A stretch of 64,000 nucleotides of DNA from Epilithonimonas zeae. GTDB lineage: Bacteria > Bacteroidota > Bacteroidia > Flavobacteriales > Weeksellaceae. Shown one piece after another: positions 37,956 through 47,211 of this stretch. The notes under the pieces are model-generated. The model searched no databases and was not told where the DNA came from. It worked only from the letters and a program-made list of their open reading frames with translations. The position numbers and the translations under genes are program-made. Each line of letters starts with the position of its first letter. Position 1 is the stretch's first letter. The stretch lies in assembly GCF_900141765.1 (NCBI RefSeq), contig NZ_FSRK01000002.1, forward strand, positions 806,001 to 870,000, read 5' to 3'.

Positions 37956-39962
37956 ATGAAAGTAAACTGCAGAGATTTTCTCAAGATCTTATCTGTCGTT
38001 ATCTTACTGTTTGGATTCTCTCCAACAGTAGATGCACAAAATCTTAAAAATGACATTGTCAAATCTCCGGACGGAAGCATTACATTAGAATTTGGGACCA
38101 ATCAAGGTAAAGTGTTTTACAAAGTTTCCAAGGATGGGAAATCTATTCTGAATGATTCTTATCTCGGCTTTGAATTGAAAGAAAGTTCTCTTAAAGATAA
38201 TTTTTCAGTCAAGAACATCTCTCACTCTAAGTTTGATGAAACCTGGCAGCAACCTTGGGGCGAAGAAATTGATGTGAGAAATCATTACAATGAAATGAAA
38301 GTCTCTGTCAAAGAAAACTCAAAATTAGCAAGAGAGTTTGTTATTAATTTCAGAGTGTTTGATGATGGATTTGGTTTCAGATACGAGTTTCCAAAGCAAA
38401 AAAATCTGAAGGAATTTGTCATTATGGATGAGCTGACAGAATTTAATTTTGCTGATGACCATAAAACCTGGTCGATTCCTTACAATACAGAATTCTACGA
38501 AGGTTTGTTCAAGTCCAATCCTATTTCCAAATTGGATACTGTTGCAACACCTTTGACAATGGAAACCAAGAGTGGACTATTCTTAACTGTTCATCAAGCA
38601 AATTTAACCGATTATGCAATGATGAATCTTGCCGGAGATAAAACCTCAACCAAACTGAAAGCATATCTCACACCGTGGGCAACCGGAGAAAAAGTTTTTG
38701 CAAAAGCACCTTCAGTTACACCTTGGAAAACAATGATTATTGCGAAATCTGCCGGTGATCTGATGCTTTCAAGATTAATGTTAAACCTTAATGAACCAAA
38801 TAAATTAGGTGATGTTTCCTGGATTAAACCAGGAAGATATATCGGAATCTGGTGGGCCATCCATATGGAAAAGTACACTTGGAAAGCGGGACCAAACCAC
38901 GGTGCGAAAACTGAAAACGTCTTGAGATATATCGATTTTGCAGCTAAGCACAATTTTTCCGGAGTTTTAGTGGAAGGCTGGAACAAAGGTTGGGAAGATT
39001 GGAAAGACTTCAAATTCTCTGAACCTTATCCGGACTTTGATATCAAGAAAATAACGGATTATGCTAAGTCCAAAAATGTGACGTTAATTGGTCACCACGA
39101 AACTGCTGGTAATACTGTTAATTACGAAAGCCAAATGAGTGATGCATTTGCTTACTACAAGAAATATGGTGTTGATGTCGTGAAAACCGGTTACGTTGGT
39201 GGAAAACTAGATGGTAAACAACCTCACAGCAGTCAGTACGGTGTTCGTCATTACAGAAAAGTCATTGAGGAAGCAGCTAAGCACAAAATTATGATTGATA
39301 ATCACGAACCTGTTATGCCAACTGGTTTGCAAAGAACTTTACCTAATCTAATGACGCAGGAAGGTGTTCGCGGACAAGAATGGGATGCTTGGTCAAAAGA
39401 TGGAGGTAACCCTCCGGAACATACGACGATTATTCCTTTCACAAGAGGTTTGGCTGGTCCGATTGATTTCACGCCAGGGACTTTCAATTTCACTAATCCT
39501 GTGTTGCCGAATACAAAAGTGCACACGACTTTGGCTAAGCAATTGGCTTTGTCTGTTGTCATTTACAGTCCGTTGCAGATGGCGTCTGATATGATTGAAA
39601 ACTATGAAAACAATCCAGCTTTTGAATTCATCACAAATTGTCCTACGGATTGGAGCAAAACTGTAGTTCCTGATGCAAAAATTGGTGATTTTGTAACCAT
39701 TGCAAGAAAAGATAAAGCGTCTGAAAATTGGTTCTTAGGGAGCATTACCAACAAAGATGCAAGAACCGTAAAACTAGATTTGAAGTTTTTAGATGCTGGT
39801 AAGAAATATAAAGCGAAGATTTTCCGAGACGGAAAAGGTGCAGATTATGAAAAGAATCCTTATCCAGTTATCATCGAAGAAAAAGAAGTAGACAGCAAAA
39901 CTATTCTGTCCGTTGATTTAGCAAGAAGTGGAGGAGTAGCTATTATTTTTACTAAGCTTTAA
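37956..39962 (+). CDS. Glycoside hydrolase family 97 protein (alpha-glucosidase-like)
   Basis: The 668-residue protein has a signal peptide ending near VDAQN, an N-terminal beta-sandwich (SPDGSITLEFGTNQGKVFYK), a central TIM barrel and a C-terminal beta domain, the GH97 architecture of SusB. Barrel motifs include GRYIGIWWAIHMEKYTW, VDVVKTGYVGGKLDG and MIDNHEPVMPTGLQRTLPN. The KTGYVG segment instead of an Asp nucleophile indicates the inverting SusB-like branch, and the Glu of DNHEP matches the Glu base of that branch. After DFTPGTF this protein has Asn where, from memory, SusB has Glu. Likely role is periplasmic cleavage of alpha-linked sugars. It is a lone gene with no SusC/SusD neighbours. 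Confidence 0.9.
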   Translation: MKVNCRDFLKILSVVILLFGFSPTVDAQNLKNDIVKSPDGSITLEFGTNQGKVFYKVSKDGKSILNDSYLGFELKESSLKDNFSVKNISHSKFDETWQQPWGEEIDVRNHYNEMKVSVKENSKLAREFVINFRVFDDGFGFRYEFPKQKNLKEFVIMDELTEFNFADDHKTWSIPYNTEFYEGLFKSNPISKLDTVATPLTMETKSGLFLTVHQANLTDYAMMNLAGDKTSTKLKAYLTPWATGEKVFAKAPSVTPWKTMIIAKSAGDLMLSRLMLNLNEPNKLGDVSWIKPGRYIGIWWAIHMEKYTWKAGPNHGAKTENVLRYIDFAAKHNFSGVLVEGWNKGWEDWKDFKFSEPYPDFDIKKITDYAKSKNVTLIGHHETAGNTVNYESQMSDAFAYYKKYGVDVVKTGYVGGKLDGKQPHSSQYGVRHYRKVIEEAAKHKIMIDNHEPVMPTGLQRTLPNLMTQEGVRGQEWDAWSKDGGNPPEHTTIIPFTRGLAGPIDFTPGTFNFTNPVLPNTKVHTTLAKQLALSVVIYSPLQMASDMIENYENNPAFEFITNCPTDWSKTVVPDAKIGDFVTIARKDKASENWFLGSITNKDARTVKLDLKFLDAGKKYKAKIFRDGKGADYEKNPYPVIIEEKEVDSKTILSVDLARSGGVAIIFTKL

Positions 39963-40047
39963 TCTAATTCAGAAGCCACCGCAGGTTTAAAAAAACGCAA
40001 ATACATTTTATATGAAAGATACGTGCGTTTTTGAGATACTCCTCAAA

Positions 40048-40084
40048 TGGGCTATCCATCGGGCCTGCCGAAGGTCGTTTTTTC
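40048..40084. repeat. GC-rich intergenic element B (short)
   Basis: The segment GGGCTATCCATCGGGCCTGC followed by CGAAGGTCG is GC-rich within an AT-rich gap and shares the 'ggct(a/g)tccatc' wording with element C at 55203. It holds no gene. It may be a worn copy. Confidence 0.4.
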
Positions 40085-40109
40085 GATTAAAATATCAACG
40101 AAAATTAAT

Positions 40110-40140
40110 AAAAGAGAGTAAGATTTCCTTGCTCTCTTTT
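40110..40140 (+). terminator. Terminator-like hairpin upstream of the DUF4403 gene
   Basis: AAAAGAGAGTAAG pairs with CTTGCTCTCTTTT (one T-G position) in the gap after the GH97 gene. A second, longer-loop pairing of AAAAAACGCA with TGCGTTTTT is at about 39989-40032. Either could end the GH97 transcript. Confidence 0.65.
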
Positions 40141-40198
40141 GTTTTTCTCATCAATAAAACCATTAATTTTACGTTTTTAAATTTTATTAAAAACATTT

Positions 40199-41575
40199 AT
40201 GAGTCTAATTCGAAAATTCGCATCCACATATTTTTTACTGGTAAGTTTCATTGCATTTTCTCAAGCAGAAAATCCGATTTATACCTTACCAAAAATCAAA
40301 TCTAATATCACACTTCCCGTTTCGCTCCCAATTTCAGAGATCAATAATCTCATCAATCAGTCTGTAAAAGGCGTTTTGTATGAAGATCAATCTTATGCTG
40401 ATAACAATAATGATCAGTTCAAAGTAAAAGTAGAAAAACAAGGGAATATCGCGATAAAAGCTTTGACGAATAACAGATTAATGATTTCTGTTCCTTTGAA
40501 AATATGGGCGGAAAAAGGTTACGGAACTCTTGGAGTTTATTTATACAAAGACACGAATTTTAATTTGATAATGAATTTCATTACCAGTTTGACGGCAACG
40601 GCAGATTGGAAACTCGATACAAAAACAACGACTGCTGGTTTTGTGTGGACTCAGAAGCCGGTTTTAGATTATGGCAAAGTAAAAATCCCTATTGCATCTT
40701 TTATTGAGTCCACATTGAAAGAGCAGCAAGGAAAGTTTACCACAATTATTGATCAGCAGATTAAAACGAAATTCAATCTTCAGCCTTATTTGTTGATGGC
40801 TTGGAATCAGTTTTCAAAACCGATTAATGTTTCTGAGGAATATAATACTTGGTTAAAGATTTCGCCACAAAATACCTATATGGCGCCACTCCAGGTCTTT
40901 CAGGACAAAATCAAAACGACGATTGGAATTGATTTGTATTCGGAAACTTATGTCGGGCAAATTCCTTTGGCGACAAGAGATGCGGTTTCTGTTCCGAATT
41001 TCATTTTAAACCCCAATCTTCAGAATATCTTCAATCTACAGACGACTGCCAATATCAGTTTTGATGAAGCAACAAGGCTGGCAAAGCAACAATTCCAGGA
41101 TAAAGAATTTGCAATGAGCAGCGAAGACAAAAAGGTGAAGATTACCGATATCTCCGTTTATCAGGAAAAAGAAAATATCGTAATCGAAGCGCATACAACC
41201 GGCGAAGTGAACGGAACTGCTTTCATCAAAGGAAAACCTTTTTACAGCGCAGATGAGCATAAAATAAAACTGAAAGTCACAGATTTTAAACTTAAAACAA
41301 AAAACTTTTTCCAAAAAGCTTTGACTGTTTTGTTCGAAGGCAAAATCAGAAGAATGATTGAAAAAGATTATGGTATTCCGCTTCTTGATATCGAAAATAC
41401 TTCCAGAAAAAGTCTCACGGAAAACTTCAATAAAGAATATGTAAAAGGCATCAAATTACAAGGACAAGTTCTCGACTTGAAACCAACTCAATTCCTTTTA
41501 TCTGAAAAATATATTACGATTGTTATCGACACCAAGGCGCAATTGCAAATGAATGTTTCGGGGTTGAGTTTTTAA
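40199..41575 (+). CDS. DUF4403 family secreted protein
   Basis: The 458-residue protein has a signal peptide (MSLIRKFASTYFLLVSFIAFSQA) and then the DUF4403 pattern: LPVSLPISEINNLINQSVKG near the N-terminus, followed by two lipid-binding-like beta-rich halves (LMISVPLKIWAEKGYG and ENIVIEAHTTGEVNGTAFIKG). DUF4403 proteins are large periplasmic or outer-membrane-associated proteins of unknown function. The repeated half domain resembles LPS- or lipid-binding tubular folds, but that is inference. It is monocistronic. Confidence 0.85.
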   Translation: MSLIRKFASTYFLLVSFIAFSQAENPIYTLPKIKSNITLPVSLPISEINNLINQSVKGVLYEDQSYADNNNDQFKVKVEKQGNIAIKALTNNRLMISVPLKIWAEKGYGTLGVYLYKDTNFNLIMNFITSLTATADWKLDTKTTTAGFVWTQKPVLDYGKVKIPIASFIESTLKEQQGKFTTIIDQQIKTKFNLQPYLLMAWNQFSKPINVSEEYNTWLKISPQNTYMAPLQVFQDKIKTTIGIDLYSETYVGQIPLATRDAVSVPNFILNPNLQNIFNLQTTANISFDEATRLAKQQFQDKEFAMSSEDKKVKITDISVYQEKENIVIEAHTTGEVNGTAFIKGKPFYSADEHKIKLKVTDFKLKTKNFFQKALTVLFEGKIRRMIEKDYGIPLLDIENTSRKSLTENFNKEYVKGIKLQGQVLDLKPTQFLLSEKYITIVIDTKAQLQMNVSGLSF

Positions 41576-41604
41576 TAACGTTTGTTAGTTTTCTTTGTGT
41601 TTTA

Positions 41605-41638
41605 TTGATTAATATGCTGTAGATATTGTATATATTTG
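41605..41638 (+). promoter_or_regulatory. Promoter of the M4 protease gene
   Basis: TTG at 41605 and TATATTTG at 41631-41638 (a perfect TAnnTTTG) are 23 bp apart, 18 bp before the ATG at 41657. Confidence 0.55.
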
Positions 41639-41656
41639 TCAGCAATTAAATTTAAT

Positions 41657-44209
41657 ATGAAGAAAACTTTTACTCTGGCACTTGCTTTAGCTTATGTCTG
41701 CGGATTTTCCCAAGAATCCAAAGAATTGGCTCAACTTAAAAAGCAAACCAATGCCAACGTTACAATCAGTAACAGCACCTCAAACCCTAATTTTATTCTT
41801 TTCAACGATTCCAAAGCGCTTCAGCTGAAATCTTCTGGGGCAAAAGCAAAAGCTGCAGAATTCCTTGCCAACAACTTCAAAGCTTTCAATTTGAAGTCGG
41901 CAAATGATTTGGTTTTTGTAGAAGAAACGACCGACAATTACGGTTTGAAGAATGTAATTTATATGCAGCAACATCAAGGTGTGCCTGTTTATGATGGTGT
42001 TCTTAAATTCCATTTTAATGGCAAAGAAGAATTAACATCTATTAATGGTAATGCATTATCTAATATCAAAGTTAGTTCTACACCTGATATTTCTTTGGTA
42101 GAAGCTGAAAGTATTGCAAAAGATATTGTGTCTAAGCAAGATCTGAATCAATCCAATACACCTTTAGAAGCTTTGAAAACCAAGCTTTTGATTTTTCCAA
42201 AAAATCTTGCTCAAGGCGGTATTGTAACACCATATTTGGCATACGAAATTGAGGTTACGAACAAAAAAGATGTGAGAGAATTTCTTTTCATCAATGCTCA
42301 TACAGGCGAATTGGTAGAGCAGTTTACTGGAATTCACCCTATCGATAGGAAACTTTATGAAACCAATACCAATTCTTCTAATCTGAAGTGGAAAGAAGGA
42401 GATGCTCTTCCTGGAACACTCAGCAGCTGGCAGCAAAATGAGGTTATAACATCTGAACACGTTTATAATTTCTTCAAAAATGCTTTTGGATATGTTTCTT
42501 ATGATGCAGCAGATCACACGATGATTACTGTCAATAACGATCCTACGATATCTTGTCCTAACGCAAGATGGAACGGAACTTACGCTGGATATTGTGACGG
42601 AACTGCAACGGATGATGTGATTGCACACGAATGGGGACACGCTTATACTGAATATACAAGTGGATTGATTTACCAATATCAGTCAGGCGCATTAAATGAG
42701 TCTTACTCCGATGTTTGGGGAGAAACCATTGATTTGTTTAATAATTATATGGACGAAGGTGAGAATCTTAGTGTAAGAACTACTGCTTCTTGCTCAGGCT
42801 CTCTTCGTTGGAAAATGGGAGAAGATGCGACATCTTTTGGTGGAGCTATCCGCGATATGTGGAATCCCAATTGTAATAGTCAACCTGCAAAAGTGTTGGA
42901 TGCAAACTACTATTACTGTGGATCGGCAGATAATGGAGGGGTACATACCAACTCAGGACCTACCAATCACTTGTATGCGCTTCTTGTAGATGGTGGAACT
43001 TACAATGGTTATACAATCACAGGAATCGGGTTTGTGAAAGCAGCTCATCTCTGGTGGAGAGCTCAGAAGAATTATTTGACGGCAACAAGTGATTTTGCCA
43101 ATTTTGCAGATGCATTAGAAGCTTCTGTTAATGACTTGATAGGCGTTAATTTGCAAGGATTGTCTACTACAACTACTCCTGCAGGTTTAAGCGGACAGTC
43201 ATTCACTTCTGCAGATATTCAAAATATTAAGAACGGAATTCTTGCTGTACAATTGAGATCTTCTCCGGCTACTCAATGTAATTATCAGCCTCTTTTGAAA
43301 CCTGTTCCAGATCTTTGCGCTGTGGCAACTTCTAATCCTTTGTTCAAAGAAGATTGGGAAAATGGATTAGGAAACTGGACAGTCACAAATATTCCTACAA
43401 AAGCATCGACTTGGGAAGCCAGAGACTGGACAGTAAAAAGTGATTTGCCGAAAAATAGAGCAGGTAAAGCAATTTTCGCAGTTGATCCAATCAATGGAGA
43501 TTGTGCATCTAATCTACAAAACGGAATTCTACGTCTGGAAAGTCCAACAATTACCATTCCGACCTTCTCAACTGGGAAATATGAAATGGCTTTCAATCAT
43601 TATGTAGCAACAGAATCTACCTGGGACGGTGGAAACATTAAGTATAGCTTGAACGGTGGAAACTGGACACTTCTTCCAATAACTGCTTTCACACAGAATG
43701 GTTACAACAGTGTCTTAGACGGAACTTCTCAAAGTGATAATCCACTGAAAGGGCAAAGAGCGTTCACAGGAACAGATGGTGGTTCTCTTGGTGGAAGTTG
43801 GGGACAAAGTGTGATTGATCTTTCTAAAATCGGTGTTGTTTCCGGCTCTAATATCAAATTTAGATTTGAACTGGGAACAGATGGCTGCAACGGGATCGAA
43901 GGCTGGTACTTAGACGAAATCTACGTTTATAACTGTAGTTCTCTACTTGCGGTAGAAGATGCTCAGAAACAAAACTCAATCAGTGTTTATCCTAACCCGA
44001 CTTCAGGATTTGTAACGATTCAGAATAAGAATAATTCTAACCTGAAGAATGTTGAGATTTATAATGTTGCAGGACAATTGGTTCAAAGATTCAATGTGAG
44101 CAATGCAAAAAATGCTTCTCTGGATATGAGTCAATTAACGAATGGAACTTATGTTCTGAAAGTAGTTTCTGAAACAGAAAGTAATTCTGTAAAAGTTATT
44201 AAGAAATAA
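41657..44209 (+). CDS. M4 (thermolysin-like) metalloprotease with T9SS sorting domain
   Basis: Start ATG 41657 gives MKKTFTLALALAYVCGFSQ, a good signal peptide; an upstream in-frame TTG at 41636 is unlikely. The 850-residue protein has an FTP/PepSY propeptide (residues about 40-220), then the M4 catalytic domain with HEWGHAYTEY near residue 323 and NESYSDVWGE 24 residues later (the third zinc ligand Glu), plus the active-site VHTNSGPTNHLYALL. A beta-sandwich domain (WENGLGNWTVTNIP) and a T9SS sorting domain (VYPNPTSGFVTI) follow. It is predicted to be a secreted endopeptidase that matures by self-cleavage. Confidence 0.94.
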   Translation: MKKTFTLALALAYVCGFSQESKELAQLKKQTNANVTISNSTSNPNFILFNDSKALQLKSSGAKAKAAEFLANNFKAFNLKSANDLVFVEETTDNYGLKNVIYMQQHQGVPVYDGVLKFHFNGKEELTSINGNALSNIKVSSTPDISLVEAESIAKDIVSKQDLNQSNTPLEALKTKLLIFPKNLAQGGIVTPYLAYEIEVTNKKDVREFLFINAHTGELVEQFTGIHPIDRKLYETNTNSSNLKWKEGDALPGTLSSWQQNEVITSEHVYNFFKNAFGYVSYDAADHTMITVNNDPTISCPNARWNGTYAGYCDGTATDDVIAHEWGHAYTEYTSGLIYQYQSGALNESYSDVWGETIDLFNNYMDEGENLSVRTTASCSGSLRWKMGEDATSFGGAIRDMWNPNCNSQPAKVLDANYYYCGSADNGGVHTNSGPTNHLYALLVDGGTYNGYTITGIGFVKAAHLWWRAQKNYLTATSDFANFADALEASVNDLIGVNLQGLSTTTTPAGLSGQSFTSADIQNIKNGILAVQLRSSPATQCNYQPLLKPVPDLCAVATSNPLFKEDWENGLGNWTVTNIPTKASTWEARDWTVKSDLPKNRAGKAIFAVDPINGDCASNLQNGILRLESPTITIPTFSTGKYEMAFNHYVATESTWDGGNIKYSLNGGNWTLLPITAFTQNGYNSVLDGTSQSDNPLKGQRAFTGTDGGSLGGSWGQSVIDLSKIGVVSGSNIKFRFELGTDGCNGIEGWYLDEIYVYNCSSLLAVEDAQKQNSISVYPNPTSGFVTIQNKNNSNLKNVEIYNVAGQLVQRFNVSNAKNASLDMSQLTNGTYVLKVVSETESNSVKVIKK

Positions 44210-44228
44210 TTTTTCGATTATTAATCAT

Positions 44229-44262
44229 AAAAAAAGCTTCTGAATTTTCAGAAGCTTTTTTA
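44229..44262. terminator. Bidirectional terminator between the M4 protease gene and deoD
   Basis: AAAAAAGCTTCTGA pairs with TCAGAAGCTTTTTT around an ATTT loop, between convergent genes. Confidence 0.85.
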
Positions 44263-44280
44263 TTTCTAATATGAAATTGA

Positions 44281-44988
44281 TTAATATTTAATAGCCGTTT
44301 CAAGAGATAATTCCATCATTGTTCTCAATGCTTTTTCTCTTTGGTCAGCAGAGATTTGCTCATGTGTTGGGATGATGTCAGAAACAGTTAAAATCGTTGC
44401 TGCATTTTTGCCAAGATGTTTTGCGTTAGCAAAAAGCGCAAAAGCTTCCATTTCTACTGCAGGACAATTGTGTCTCACTGCAATTTCCGGAACAGCAGGA
44501 TCTTCTCTGTAGAAGATATCGCTGGAGTGGATGTTTGTTGCTTTCGCTTCAAGACCTAATTCTTTTGCCGTTTCATTGATTTTATCAAAAGCACTTCCTT
44601 GGTTAGAAATGGCATCTTCTTCTATTCCCCAAGCAAATTTGGCATAAGTACTTTCACTTGCTGCATTTTCTACATTCAGGATGTCGAATAACTTCAAATC
44701 TGTGGAATAAGCACCACAAGTTCCGATTCTGATAATAGTTTCAACCTCATATTCTGTAAATAATTCGAAAGAATATATCCCGATACTTGGGAATCCCATT
44801 CCGCTTGCGCCAACAGTAATTTCTTTACCTTTATAATTTCCTGTGTAGAAATAGATATTTCTTGTTTGACTTACCAGTTTGGCGTCGGTCAAAAAGTTAT
44901 CAGCAATATATTTTGCTCTAAGTGGATCGCCGGGCATCAAAACCGTCTTTGCGATTTCTCCTTTTTTAGCACTAATGTGAACACTCAT
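44281..44988 (-). CDS. deoD: Purine-nucleoside phosphorylase DeoD
   Basis: The 235-residue protein is the hexameric low-molecular-mass type. Phosphate-binding MPGDPLRAKYIADNF, IIRIGTCGAY, the ribose-binding VEMEAFALF and the catalytic Asp in LTVSDII are all present. It splits purine nucleosides to base and (deoxy)ribose-1-phosphate in the cytoplasm for salvage. It is monocistronic. Confidence 0.96.
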   Translation of the reverse strand: MSVHISAKKGEIAKTVLMPGDPLRAKYIADNFLTDAKLVSQTRNIYFYTGNYKGKEITVGASGMGFPSIGIYSFELFTEYEVETIIRIGTCGAYSTDLKLFDILNVENAASESTYAKFAWGIEEDAISNQGSAFDKINETAKELGLEAKATNIHSSDIFYREDPAVPEIAVRHNCPAVEMEAFALFANAKHLGKNAATILTVSDIIPTHEQISADQREKALRTMMELSLETAIKY

Positions 44989-45078
44989 TTTTATGAATTT
45001 TTTTAAGACCGTGAATATAAAATTTATAATCCGATTACTGAAATTGATTCTGAAATAAAATTCACAAGCTTGATTAAT

Positions 45079-45783
45079 TTATTTATATCTTTCAATAATT
45101 CCTGACAGATAGGTTTTGTACTTTTCACTCACCGGGATTCTTTCGTTGCCAATAGTTAAGCTGTTTTTGCCCACACTTTGCAAATGTTGAAGTGAAATAA
45201 TATGCGAATTATGGACTCGGATGAAATTATCAAAATTCATCTTTTCCATGATTGATTTCATTGTTTGATGTACAATCAGTTTTCTGTTATGAGTATAAAT
45301 CACAATGTAATCTTTCAGCGCATTGATTCTCATAATTTCATCCAGATTCAGTTTCACATCTTCATTATTGGATCTTACGAAGATGAAAGATTCTTTCAAA
45401 GCATTACTCGTTTCCTGCAGGATTCTTTTGTTATTATAAAGATTAAAACACTTGTAAGTCGCCTTCAGAAATCTCTCGAAAGAAAAAGGCTTCAGAAGAT
45501 AATCAATCACATCCATCTCAAAACCTTGGATGGCGCAATTGTCATAAGCCGTTGTAATAATCACATTTGGGAGTTTGTTAAAGCTTTTCAGAAATTCTAG
45601 TCCGGAAATGTTCGGAAGATTGATATCCAAAAAAATCAAATCAACAGTGTTATTTTGCAACACATTGATGGTTTCTTGGATGTCGTAACAATTCGCTACA
45701 AGATTCAGAAAAGGGATTCTGGAGATATATTCCTCAATCACGTGATGAGCCAATTCTTCATCATCTACTATTATACAATTCAT
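45079..45783 (-). CDS. LytTR-family response regulator
   Basis: The 234-residue protein has a receiver domain (IIVDDEELAHHVIEEY, phospho-acceptor Asp in DLIFLDINLPN, Lys in DYLLKPFSFERF) and a LytTR DNA-binding domain (IMRINALKDYIVIYTHNRKL, IRVHNSHIISLQHL). It starts 2 bp after the histidine kinase stop, so both are co-expressed. LytTR proteins bind short direct repeats. The likely targets are unknown, but the linked lipoprotein genes to the right are first candidates. Confidence 0.95.
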   Translation of the reverse strand: MNCIIVDDEELAHHVIEEYISRIPFLNLVANCYDIQETINVLQNNTVDLIFLDINLPNISGLEFLKSFNKLPNVIITTAYDNCAIQGFEMDVIDYLLKPFSFERFLKATYKCFNLYNNKRILQETSNALKESFIFVRSNNEDVKLNLDEIMRINALKDYIVIYTHNRKLIVHQTMKSIMEKMNFDNFIRVHNSHIISLQHLQSVGKNSLTIGNERIPVSEKYKTYLSGIIERYK

Positions 45784-45785
45784 AT

Positions 45786-46820
45786 TTAATTTAATTGAAG
45801 TTTTAAACTGATTTTGTACTCGGAGCCATTATCATCAATATCCAATTGATATTTTTCAGGATAAAGCAAATCGAGTTTCATTTTTGTATTCTTGATACCA
45901 AGCTGATTATTATCTGTTCTGTCACTCGGTTTGTTCTCGTAGAAATTTTTGACATTGAAGTCCAAAATGTGATCTTTCAAATAAACTTTGATATCAACAG
46001 GACCTTTTCCAAAATCTGCATATTTGAAAGCATTTTCTATGAAAGTCAGAAGCAATAAAGGTTCAATTTTATAAGCCTCGAAGTTGCCATAGAATTGCCA
46101 ATTGATATTATTGAATTTGTTAAACCGAATCGACTGAATTTCGATGTATTTTTTGATATTGATGATTTCGTCATTCAGATTATTTTTCTGCCCGTTTTTA
46201 TCATTCAGAACATAACGCATAATATCAGATAAAACCAAAATCACTCTCGGAGTATCCTTGGATTGCGTAATTGATAGAGAATAAATACTGTTCAACGCAT
46301 TGAAGAAAAAATGAGGATTGATTTGTTCTCTCAGGATCTTCAGTTCGCTGGATTGTCTTTCAAATTCCAAAGCTTTTATCATTTTCTGATTTTCCATCCA
46401 TTTGTCAACAAAGAATAATAATGTGCTGAAAATGATTGAAAACAATCCGATTTTGAAAAAGATGTCGTGGAGATTCAGTCTTTTATGCATCATTCTTTCC
46501 GGTCTTGGGAAACCTTTTGGCGGAAAAGGCGGACGATGCATTGGTGGAAAAAATAAAATAGTCAATCCAATGTATATCACAAAAAACAAAATCACGATGA
46601 TAAAAATGGTCTTTGGTTCTTGTTTGATAATATAAGGCAATGACCAATAATAATTGAGATAAAATAAAAAAATGGCTGCCACAAAAATCTGCAGATTGAT
46701 TAGAAACAGAAAATTCCCAAAGACAGAATAATCCATTATCAATTTGAAAACGATAAGAATTATCCAGATAATCCAATGATAGATGTAGGTCGTTTGTAAG
46801 CGTTTCAGAAACGTTTTCAT
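45786..46820 (-). CDS. LytS-type sensor histidine kinase
   Basis: The 344-residue protein has four hydrophobic helices. Between helices 3 and 4 is a Pro-rich loop (PPMHRPPFPPKGFPRPERMM). A His_kinase domain follows, with the phospho-acceptor region REQINPHFFFNALNSIYSL, then an ATPase with N-box LLTFIENAFKYADFG and NNQLGIKNTKMKLDLLYP. There is no large sensor domain outside the membrane, so it probably senses through its helices or a partner protein. It follows the DUF4907 lipoprotein by 67 bp on the same strand. Confidence 0.94.
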   Translation of the reverse strand: MKTFLKRLQTTYIYHWIIWIILIVFKLIMDYSVFGNFLFLINLQIFVAAIFLFYLNYYWSLPYIIKQEPKTIFIIVILFFVIYIGLTILFFPPMHRPPFPPKGFPRPERMMHKRLNLHDIFFKIGLFSIIFSTLLFFVDKWMENQKMIKALEFERQSSELKILREQINPHFFFNALNSIYSLSITQSKDTPRVILVLSDIMRYVLNDKNGQKNNLNDEIINIKKYIEIQSIRFNKFNNINWQFYGNFEAYKIEPLLLLTFIENAFKYADFGKGPVDIKVYLKDHILDFNVKNFYENKPSDRTDNNQLGIKNTKMKLDLLYPEKYQLDIDDNGSEYKISLKLQLN

Positions 46821-46887
46821 AACAAGTATTTAAATTCTTTTTTTAACCGCAAAATTCCTCCAATATCAGAATTGAAGGAATTATTGC

Positions 46888-47211
46888 TTAGTGAAATTTT
46901 TGGATTTCGTATTCAATCTTCATTGAGTCCAGTTCATCTACCGAAATCCGAGGAATGGATGAGTTTTCTATTTTTTGTACCACAAGACTGGCGGTTTTCA
47001 TAGCCTGTAAGCTGTCTTTGAAAACCTGTTCGCCAGCTATTGCCGGTATATAAGGCTGATCTATAAAGGTTTTCTTGTTTTTGATGATTTGATAACCATA
47101 ACCTGCCTTTTGTTGAGTGATTTTGATGTCAATTGGATTGCTTTTTTTCTGACATGTTATTAAACATATTCCGGAAAAAAGCATCGATTTCCACAAAGTT
47201 TTAGTCATCAT
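46888..47211 (-). CDS. DUF4907 family lipoprotein
   Basis: The start is ATG 47211 or the next codon 47208 (MMTKTLWKSMLFSGICLITC), giving 107 or 106 residues. Starting further up would lose the lipoprotein signal. The Cys of LITCQKK is the likely lipidation site. The conserved DUF4907 core is GYGYQIIKNKKTFIDQPYIP and IAGEQVFKDSLQA. Its start overlaps the end of the kelch gene by about 10 bp, so the two are coupled. Function unknown. Confidence 0.8.
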   Translation of the reverse strand: MMTKTLWKSMLFSGICLITCQKKSNPIDIKITQQKAGYGYQIIKNKKTFIDQPYIPAIAGEQVFKDSLQAMKTASLVVQKIENSSIPRISVDELDSMKIEYEIQKFH

